Assembly: GCA_031282355.1 (NCBI GenBank)
Contig: JAITDW010000002.1
Coordinates: forward strand, 1-59,815
Length of the DNA: 59,815 nucleotides
Reading direction: 5' to 3'
Origin: Candidatus Endomicrobiellum neotermitis
GTDB taxonomy: Bacteria; Elusimicrobiota; Endomicrobiia; Endomicrobiales; Endomicrobiaceae
In this document: piece after piece, positions 53,696 to 59,815 of the stretch
How positions within the stretch are numbered: the first letter of the stretch is position 1
How the letters are laid out: each line of letters begins with the position of its first letter
Made by a program: the position numbers and the translations under genes
The notes under the pieces: model-generated
What the model saw: only the letters and a program-made list of their open reading frames with translations
What the model was told of the DNA's origin: nothing
The model's database searches: none

Positions 53696-54793
53696 ATGAA
53701 ATTTTATAAAAGGTTTCAAACAAAAAAAATTAATATTGGTAATGTTACTATAGGTGGTGGGTTACCTATAAGAATACAATCCATGACAAATACAAATTCA
53801 AGAGATTTGAAATCTACTGTAAAACAAATCAAACAACTTGAAGAGGTTGGTTGTGAACTAATACGTGTTTCGTTTCCAGATATGGAGTCGGCACTAAATG
53901 TTAGAAAGATAAAAAAACATATAAAAATTCCTTTAATAGCAGATGTTCATTTTGATTACAAAATAGCACTTGAAGTAATAAAACAGGGTGTTGACAAATT
54001 GAGAATTAATCCTAGTAACATAGGATCACAAGATAAATTAGTAGCTTTAGTAAAAGAAGCTAAAAATGCGCATATTCCTATTAGAATAGGAATTAATGCA
54101 GGTTCGTTAAAAAAAATCCATCATTCCTCTAATAATTTTATGCGAGCAAAAACTCTTGTATGTGTAGCAATAGAACATATAAAAGTTCTAGAAAAATATA
54201 ATTTTCAAGATATAGTTGTCTCTTTAAAAGCTTCTAATATTGATACAACAATACAAGCATATAGATTATTTGCATCAAAAAGAACTTATCCTTTACATTT
54301 AGGAATAACAGAAGCAGGATCAATTTTTAGTGGAACTATAAAATCATCGATAGGTGTTGGAATAATGTTATATGATGGAATTGGTGATACAATAAGAGTT
54401 TCTCTTACTGCTGATCCTATTGAAGAGATTAATGTAGCTTATTGTATTTTACAATATATGGGATTACGCAATTTAGGTGTTGAAGTTATTTCATGCCCTA
54501 CATGTTCTAGATGTGAGGTTGATTTAATAAATATAGTCTTAAAACTTGAAAAAAAGATTAGTGTTATAAAAAATTTAAGAAAATTACATAAACCTATAAA
54601 AGTAGCTTTAATGGGTTGTGTTGTAAATGGTCCTGGAGAAGCAAAAGATGCAGATTTTGGTATAGCTGCTAGTGGAAAAAATATTGGCGTATTATTTAAA
54701 AATGGAAATATTATATGTAAAATTAGTTCTGATAAATGGGTAAACAAAATTATTTCTATGATAGAAGAACGTATGATTCATATACAGAGGTGA
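53696..54793 (+). CDS. ispG: 4-hydroxy-3-methylbut-2-en-1-yl diphosphate synthase
   Basis: 365 residues, the short bacterial form. Penultimate MEP-pathway enzyme, a [4Fe-4S] reductive dehydratase. The TIM-barrel half shows IQSMTNTNSRDLKSTVKQI, LIRVSFPDMESA and IADVHFDYKIAL. The cluster half has the Cys set in ISCPTCSRCEVD and MGCVVNGPGEAKDADFGIA. An adjacent-operon ferredoxin could be an electron donor, by inference only. A 92-base AT-rich gap precedes it; greA follows after 6 bases. Confidence 0.96.
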   Translation: MKFYKRFQTKKINIGNVTIGGGLPIRIQSMTNTNSRDLKSTVKQIKQLEEVGCELIRVSFPDMESALNVRKIKKHIKIPLIADVHFDYKIALEVIKQGVDKLRINPSNIGSQDKLVALVKEAKNAHIPIRIGINAGSLKKIHHSSNNFMRAKTLVCVAIEHIKVLEKYNFQDIVVSLKASNIDTTIQAYRLFASKRTYPLHLGITEAGSIFSGTIKSSIGVGIMLYDGIGDTIRVSLTADPIEEINVAYCILQYMGLRNLGVEVISCPTCSRCEVDLINIVLKLEKKISVIKNLRKLHKPIKVALMGCVVNGPGEAKDADFGIAASGKNIGVLFKNGNIICKISSDKWVNKIISMIEERMIHIQR

Positions 54794-54799
54794 GTACAA

Positions 54800-55264
54800 A
54801 TGGTAGAAATATATTTAACTCGAGAAGGTAGAAAAAAACTTATTGAAGAATTGGAAAAACTTCAAAAAAGAAAACCTGTTATTCAAGATGAAGTTGCTAG
54901 AGCAATAGAACATGGTGATTTAAGAGAAAATGCAGAATATTACGCCGCGAAAGAAACTCTTGGTAACCTTATGCGTAGAATTATGGAACTGGAATCAAAA
55001 ATAATGTGTGCAAAAATAATAGACAGACAAAATATTAATACTGATAAAGTGTCTATTGGTGTTACCATAGAAATAAAAAGTGAAAACAATGAAAATTACA
55101 AATATACTATTGTAGATTCAGAGGAAGCTGATATTAGTGTAAATAAAATATCGGTGCAGTCTCCTCTTATACAAGGACTGTTAGGACATGAAGAAGGTGA
55201 AACTTGTGAAATAAAACTTCCATCTGGAAGCACAAAAATTAAGATATTAAAAATTTCTAAATGA
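54800..55264 (+). CDS. greA: Transcription elongation factor GreA
   Basis: 154 residues. An N-terminal antiparallel coiled coil (about 1-75) with the tip motif DLRENAEYYAAKE, whose acidic residues reach the polymerase active site and trigger cleavage of backtracked RNA. The C-terminal FKBP-like domain (about 80-154) ends in SPLIQGLLGHEEGETCEIKLPSG. GAGG-like GAGGTGAG overlaps the ispG stop upstream of ATG 54800. Ordinary. Confidence 0.96.
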   Translation: MVEIYLTREGRKKLIEELEKLQKRKPVIQDEVARAIEHGDLRENAEYYAAKETLGNLMRRIMELESKIMCAKIIDRQNINTDKVSIGVTIEIKSENNENYKYTIVDSEEADISVNKISVQSPLIQGLLGHEEGETCEIKLPSGSTKIKILKISK

Positions 55265-55297
55265 ATTATAAAACATAAGTAAATTGAGAGGTTTATA

Positions 55298-57001
55298 GTG
55301 TTATTTTCTAAACTATTAATTCCAACTTTAAAAGAAGTTCCATCTGATGTTGATATAACATCTGCAAAATTAATGATAAGATCTGGAATTGTGAATAGAC
55401 TTTCTTCTGGTATTTATGAATTTTTACCACTTGGTGTTAAAATCTTAAAAAAAATAGAAAAAATAATAAGACATGAGATGGATGTTATAGGTGGACAAGA
55501 AGTGACTCTTTCATTGATGCTTCCCAAAGAATTATTGTTAGAAACTGATAGATGGAATGTCTATGGGAAAGAATTATTTAGGTTAAAAGATAGAAAAGGA
55601 GCAGAATTTTGTCTCGTACCTACAGCAGAAGAAGGCATAACTGATTTGATAAGAAGAAATGTTAAGTCTTATAAGCAACTTCCAATTACATTATATCAGT
55701 TTGGCACAAAATTTAGAGATGAAATACGTCCACGCTTTGGCGTAATAAGAGCGAAAGAATTTTTGATGAAAGATGCATACTCATTCCATGCTGATGAGTT
55801 TGATTTAGAAAAATATTATAAAATTATGTTCAATGCGTATATGAATATATGTATAAAGTGTGGTTTAAAATTTCGTGTTGTCGAAGCTACATCAGGTGCA
55901 ATCGGGGGATCATTTTCTCATGAATTTGTAGCCTTAGCAGATGCTGGAGAAGAAGAAATAGTATGGTGTAATTGTGGTTATGGAGCAAGCACTGAAAAAG
56001 CTAAATGCTTTAAAATTGAGCGATTTAATAATGATGGACCGTTAAATATGGAAGAAGTTGTAATTCCAAACATAAATACAATTGTAGATGCTGCAAATTT
56101 TTTAAATTTATCAGTAAAAAAAATTATAAAAACTGTAATTTATATTACAGATGGTAACCCTGTTGCTGTTCTAATAAGGGGAGATCATGAAATAAATGAA
56201 ACAAAACTTAAAGATTTACTTGGAGCAAGTAAAATATTGATTGCAGATGAGCAAACTGTAATTTCTATAATTAATGTACCATTAGTTTTTTTAGGTCCAG
56301 TAGGACTTAAAAATATAAAAATTATAGCTGACACATCAGTTATAGATATATTAAATGCCTTTGTTGGAGCAAATAAAAAAAATTGTTATATTAAAAATGT
56401 AAATTATAAAATAGATTATGATGTTGACATAATTGCTGATGTGAGAAAAATTATGCATGGAGATATTTGCTCAATATGTAAAAAAGAAAAACTGATGTTT
56501 TCAAAAGGAATTGAAATTGGACATATTTTTAAACTTGGTAATAAATATTCAGAATTAATGAAAGCTACATACGTTGATAAAAACGGTAAAAAAAAGTTTA
56601 TCAGTATGGGTTGCTACGGTATAGGAGTTACACGAATACTAGCTGCGGCAATAGAGCAATCTTACGACAATAATGGTATAATATGGCCCAACAGTATTGC
56701 GCCTTTTGAAGTTGTAGTTGTTCCTGTAGATTATAAAAATAGCAAAATTAATAAAATAACAAAAAAAATATATGAAGAGTTATCTTCAAATGGACTAGAT
56801 GTTTTGATTGATGATAGAAATGAAAGAATTGGTGTTAAGTTTAAAGATGCCGATTTAATTGGTATTCCTTATAGAATAACTATTGGAGAAAAGAATCTTG
56901 CTAATGGTAATGTAGATTTAAAATCTAGAAAAAATACTAAAAGTAAGATTTTAAAGCCTGAATGTGCCGTTGCTGAAATAACACAGATGTTTTATAAATA
57001 A
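55298..57001 (+). CDS. proS: Proline--tRNA ligase, bacterial type
   Basis: 567 residues from GTG 55298 with GAGG about 8 bases upstream. Bacterial-type ProRS with the editing (INS) domain between motifs 2 and 3. Catalytic blocks are PLGVKILKKIEKIIRHEMD, LVPTAEEGIT (motif 2 follows, FRDEIRPRFGVIRAKEFLMKD), the editing domain about residues 220-380, and motif 3 in MGCYGIGVTRILAA. The C-terminal anticodon domain contains IDDRNERIGVKFKDADLIGIP. Follows greA by 33 bases. Confidence 0.96.
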   Translation: MLFSKLLIPTLKEVPSDVDITSAKLMIRSGIVNRLSSGIYEFLPLGVKILKKIEKIIRHEMDVIGGQEVTLSLMLPKELLLETDRWNVYGKELFRLKDRKGAEFCLVPTAEEGITDLIRRNVKSYKQLPITLYQFGTKFRDEIRPRFGVIRAKEFLMKDAYSFHADEFDLEKYYKIMFNAYMNICIKCGLKFRVVEATSGAIGGSFSHEFVALADAGEEEIVWCNCGYGASTEKAKCFKIERFNNDGPLNMEEVVIPNINTIVDAANFLNLSVKKIIKTVIYITDGNPVAVLIRGDHEINETKLKDLLGASKILIADEQTVISIINVPLVFLGPVGLKNIKIIADTSVIDILNAFVGANKKNCYIKNVNYKIDYDVDIIADVRKIMHGDICSICKKEKLMFSKGIEIGHIFKLGNKYSELMKATYVDKNGKKKFISMGCYGIGVTRILAAAIEQSYDNNGIIWPNSIAPFEVVVVPVDYKNSKINKITKKIYEELSSNGLDVLIDDRNERIGVKFKDADLIGIPYRITIGEKNLANGNVDLKSRKNTKSKILKPECAVAEITQMFYK

Positions 57002-57251
57002 ATTATGTATTAAAGGTTTATAAGTATAAACTGATGTTTTTGTTGGTGTTCCACGTTCTGCTATAGTTGTATGTTATTATGGTTAGTAAATTTCTTATTA
57101 TGAACAGGCGCTACTTGTATTTTTACAATAACTGTTATATGTTTTGCTTTTAATTCATACTGTATTGTAAAATTAGCACGCTACAAAAAATAAAAGATAT
57201 GCGTATCTCTATTATTTTAATTCATTTTATTAATGCTAAGGGGTGTTAAAT
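57002..57251 (+). other. Intergenic region proS-lpdA, possible weak promoter
   Basis: 250 bases with no gene or tRNA seen. TTGCTT at 57144-57149 and TAAAAT at 57168-57173 (18-base spacer) might be a promoter for lpdA-gcvT, but the -35 box matches consensus in only three positions. The change from the continuous rpsB-proS run to a separated metabolic pair supports a new transcription unit beginning here. Confidence 0.35.
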
Positions 57252-58610
57252 TTGAATAAATATGATGTTGTTGTTATAGGATCAGGACCTGGTGGATTTA
57301 CAGCAGCTGTAAGAGCAGCTCAAATAGGTGCTAAGGTTGCAATAATAGAGAAATCTTTTATTGGTGGTACTTGTTTAAATTGTGGATGCATTCCAACGAA
57401 ATTTTTATGGAAAGCTCTAAAAATAAAACAGGAAATACAAAGATCTTATGAATATGGGTTTAGTGCAATTTTAGACCCTGTTATTTTTGAGAATATAATT
57501 AATAAAAAGAATAAAAATATTTCTATTATTAGAAAAGGTATGGAATCTATATTATCTTCATATAATATAGTTTTTTTTTATGGGGTTGCCTCGTTCAAAG
57601 ATAAAAACACGTTGTTAATTCTAAATAGTGAAAATGGTAAAACAGAGATATATGCAGATAAAATTATTATTGCTTCAGGAACAGAACCTTCAACAGTAGG
57701 GAATTTTGTATTCGATGGTGTTAGAGTAATTAATTCAACTGATGCTTTAAATCTTAAAAAAATACCTAAAAATATGCTTATAGTAGGTGGTGGTGCAATA
57801 GGTATTGAAATGGCTACAATATTTTCGGGATTTGGTTGCCAAATAACTTTAGTTGAACGTGCAAATTCTCTACTATCGAGTGAAGATCATGAAGTGTCAG
57901 AAGAAATAAGTAAAAATTTATCGAGACATGGTGTTAAAATAATTACTTCATGTACAAATGCTATTTATGATATAGATAGGTACGAAAAAATATTAGTAGT
58001 TACAGGTAGATCCCCAAGTAGTATTTTCTTAAATTTAGAAAACGCTGGAATTAACACAGTAAGAGGCAATGGATTTATCGAAACAAATGAGTTTTGTCAG
58101 ACAAAGATAAATAATATATACTCTGTTGGCGATATAGCAGGTAAAAATTTGCTTGCTTATACTGCTCAAAATGAAGGTGTTGCGGCTGCTGAAAATGCCA
58201 TTAATGGAAATAATATTTCAGTTAATAACTGTGCCGTTCCTCAAGTAGTTTTTTCAATGCCACCGAGTGCTTCAGTAAAAATATTGAATTTTATAGAAAG
58301 TAAAAATATAATATTCGGAAAATTTCCGTTTACAGCAAACGGAAGAGCACTTATTGAAAATGAGCGTATGGGTTTTGTTAAATGTGCTGTTGATGTGTTG
58401 ACTAGAAAACCTTTAGCATTTTGGATTGTTGGGGCTCATTCAGATGAAGTTGTAAATGCTGCTGCACAAATACTCAAAAGCGGTATGAAATGTTTATCTA
58501 GAGAAACAATATTTCATCCATCATTTAGTGAAAGTTTGTTAAATGCTTATGAAGATGCTTTTGGTAAATGTACTGAAGCTGTAAAAAAGAATAAAGCTAA
58601 AAAAATTTAA
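57252..58610 (+). CDS. lpdA: Dihydrolipoamide dehydrogenase-like flavoprotein, shortened
   Basis: 452 residues from TTG 57252, 8 bases after AAGGGG; an in-frame GTG at 57243 overlaps that site. FAD motif VVIGSGPGGFTAAVRA (7-22), redox pair C41 and C46 in GGTCLNCGCIPTK with an extra Cys at 44, NAD motif IVGGGAIGIEMA, the GDIAGKNLLAY FAD motif and the C-terminal HPSFSE with the catalytic His/Glu. The stretch between the NAD motif and VVTGRSP is about 25-30 residues shorter than usual. Next to gcvT, so a glycine-cleavage L-protein is likely. Confidence 0.85.
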   Translation: MNKYDVVVIGSGPGGFTAAVRAAQIGAKVAIIEKSFIGGTCLNCGCIPTKFLWKALKIKQEIQRSYEYGFSAILDPVIFENIINKKNKNISIIRKGMESILSSYNIVFFYGVASFKDKNTLLILNSENGKTEIYADKIIIASGTEPSTVGNFVFDGVRVINSTDALNLKKIPKNMLIVGGGAIGIEMATIFSGFGCQITLVERANSLLSSEDHEVSEEISKNLSRHGVKIITSCTNAIYDIDRYEKILVVTGRSPSSIFLNLENAGINTVRGNGFIETNEFCQTKINNIYSVGDIAGKNLLAYTAQNEGVAAAENAINGNNISVNNCAVPQVVFSMPPSASVKILNFIESKNIIFGKFPFTANGRALIENERMGFVKCAVDVLTRKPLAFWIVGAHSDEVVNAAAQILKSGMKCLSRETIFHPSFSESLLNAYEDAFGKCTEAVKKNKAKKI

Positions 58611-58622
58611 AAAGAGGTAAAA

Positions 58623-59684
58623 ATGAAAAGAACTAGTCTATACTATATACATAAAAAAAATGGTGCAAAATTTACAGAATTTAGTGGATGGGAAATGCCT
58701 GTACAATATACTTCAGTAATTAGTGAACATATTGCTGTGAGAAAATTTGTTGGTATGTTTGATACATCTCATATGGGAACTTTCATAGTTACAGGATTTG
58801 ATGCCGAAAAATTTTTAGATTATGTTACGCTTGGTAATATATCTGGAATGCCAGATAAAAAAGCAAGATATTCTATGTTTTTAAATGAAAATGGTGGAGT
58901 TAAAGATGATATTATCGTTTACAAATTTGATGTAGGATATTATATGATTGTTGTAAATTCGGGAAACTTGAGCAAAGATTTTGATTGGTTAAATAAAAAT
59001 ATATGTGGAAACGTAAAAGTAGAAGATATAAGTCATGATATTTGTCTTATTGCTGTGCAAGGACCTGAAGCTGTTAATATATTACAGAGCATTTCTAAAA
59101 CTAATATTAGTTCTATGAAGTATTTTACAATATCAGAACTACAGCTTAATAACATAAATACGTATTTCTGTAGAATTGCAAGAACTGGATATACTGGAGA
59201 AGATGGATTTGAGATTTTCATTTCTAAAGAAAATGTAATTGAACTTTGGGATACACTTGCAAACCTTTCAGTAAAAATGTGCGGGCTTGGTTGTAGAGAT
59301 ACATTAAGACTTGAGGCTTGTATGCCTTTACATGGGCATGAAATTAATGAAGAAATTAATCCAATAGATGTTGGATTTCAAAAAATGATAAACTGGGATA
59401 AAAATTTTATAGGTAAGAATAAATTATTGTGTTTTAAAGATAAACCTTCTAAAAAATTGATAGCTTTTGAATGTCTGTCAGGTATTGCTAGAAATATGAG
59501 TAGCGTTTTTTTAGATAATACTAAAGTTGGATATGTAACTAGCGGATCATTTTCACCTACTTTTAAAAAAGCAATAGGAATGGCATTAGTTAATTCAAAA
59601 ATAACTATCAATAACTTAGAAGTCGAAATTTATAACAGCAAAAGGAGAATTAAAGTAGTTAATAGACCGTTTTATAAAAGATAG
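58623..59684 (+). CDS. gcvT: Aminomethyltransferase (glycine cleavage T-protein)
   Basis: 353 residues. Transfers the aminomethyl carbon from H-protein lipoamide to THF, giving methylene-THF and ammonia. FTEFSGWEMPVQYTS, VGMFDTSHMG, and YFCRIARTGYTGEDGFEIFIS and GLGCRDTLRLEACMPLHGHE are characteristic. AGAGG precedes ATG 58623, 12 bases after lpdA, so they form an operon. gcvH and gcvP are not in the window and do not follow immediately. Confidence 0.95.
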   Translation: MKRTSLYYIHKKNGAKFTEFSGWEMPVQYTSVISEHIAVRKFVGMFDTSHMGTFIVTGFDAEKFLDYVTLGNISGMPDKKARYSMFLNENGGVKDDIIVYKFDVGYYMIVVNSGNLSKDFDWLNKNICGNVKVEDISHDICLIAVQGPEAVNILQSISKTNISSMKYFTISELQLNNINTYFCRIARTGYTGEDGFEIFISKENVIELWDTLANLSVKMCGLGCRDTLRLEACMPLHGHEINEEINPIDVGFQKMINWDKNFIGKNKLLCFKDKPSKKLIAFECLSGIARNMSSVFLDNTKVGYVTSGSFSPTFKKAIGMALVNSKITINNLEVEIYNSKRRIKVVNRPFYKR

Positions 59685-59757
59685 AAATAAAAATAAAAAA
59701 TATTGTGATTTAATAAAAATGTAACCGAATGTTAATTAAGTCTTAGGAGAAGATTAA

Positions 59758-59815
59758 ATGAAACAATCTGGCGAAAAAAATTTGCAAAGGAATTTAAGTG
59801 AAAGACATGTTCAAT
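59758..59815 (+). CDS. Amino-acid permease, 5' end (partial)
   Basis: Only 19 codons are inside the window: ATG 59758 after AGGAG at 59745-59749, then MKQSGEKNLQRNLSERHVQ. The pattern L-x-R-x-L-x-x-R-H-x-Q is the start of APC-superfamily amino-acid permeases, where it precedes the first membrane helix (IAIGGxIGxGLF). The call rests on those few residues alone and could be wrong. It follows gcvT by 73 bases. Confidence 0.5.
   Translation, partial: MKQSGEKNLQRNLSERHVQ

Noticed and set aside
1-59815. CRISPR arrays, insertion sequences, prophage or toxin-antitoxin genes
   Set aside because: I saw no regularly spaced repeats, no transposase or integrase frames and no terminal inverted repeats; the window is core genome throughout.

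Overview
This window is about 60 kb of AT-rich DNA (roughly 30% G+C judged by eye). It is almost fully coding, and only one gene (serS) is on the minus strand. It reads as the core information-processing region of an anaerobic, diderm, slow-evolving or mildly reduced bacterium. Lipid A and heptose enzymes (LpxK, GmhB), RseP, a MEP-pathway isoprenoid set, rubredoxin and a two-cluster ferredoxin support that view. RNase Y, a short Thermus-type EF-Ts and zinc-type S4, S14 and L36 argue against a proteobacterium. My best guess is the Elusimicrobiota, probably an Endomicrobium-like lineage. That is an inference from gene order and protein character and is not proven here.

Layout. (1) Positions 1-474: the end of 23S rRNA and a complete 5S rRNA, running straight into rplJ. 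(2) 621-30639: a collinear transcription/translation supercluster: rplJ-rplL, rpoB-rpoC behind a good sigma70-like promoter, rpsL-rpsG-fusA-tuf, then S10-spc-alpha genes from rpsJ to rplQ, including secY, adk, map, infA and rpmJ. rpmD is absent, and rplK-rplA-nusG-secE are not beside rplJ. (3) 30676-36229: the elongasome operon mreB-mreC-mreD-mrdA-rodA. (4) 36468-40493: a serine/threonine-type permease, lpxK, gmhB and folD. (5) 40547-41812: serS on the minus strand, followed by a long intergenic region. (6) 42280-46790: rubredoxin, a NifS-like protein lacking its catalytic lysine, a ZapB-like coiled-coil protein, ZapA, 5-formyl-THF cyclo-ligase and RNase Y. (7) 46941-57001: rpsB-tsf-pyrH-frr, a small ferredoxin, uppS-cdsA-dxr-rseP-ispG, greA and proS. 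(8) 57252 to the end: a shortened dihydrolipoamide dehydrogenase, gcvT, and the first codons of an amino-acid permease.

The genes join up in three ways. Transcription and translation (RNA polymerase, ribosomal proteins, EF-G, EF-Tu, EF-Ts, RRF, RNase Y) dominate. Envelope growth is covered by MreBCD/PBP2/RodA, undecaprenyl diphosphate, CDP-diacylglycerol, lipid A and heptose. One-carbon/serine-glycine metabolism is covered by folD, fau, gcvT, lpdA and two amino-acid permeases.

Most of the window is ordinary. Two things stand out. First, the only EF-Tu gene here has a rewritten switch I: the near-invariant RGITI reads KIVTI and five residues are inserted, and the gene's isoleucine codon use differs sharply from its neighbour fusA. 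Second, a complete NifS/IscS-like protein beside rubredoxin has lost the PLP-binding Lys and other cofactor residues but keeps the active-site Cys. Smaller points are a 185-residue insertion in RpoC, a RodA with about 75 extra membrane residues, a shortened Lpd, and a zapA-gap-fau arrangement where other bacteria keep 6S RNA.
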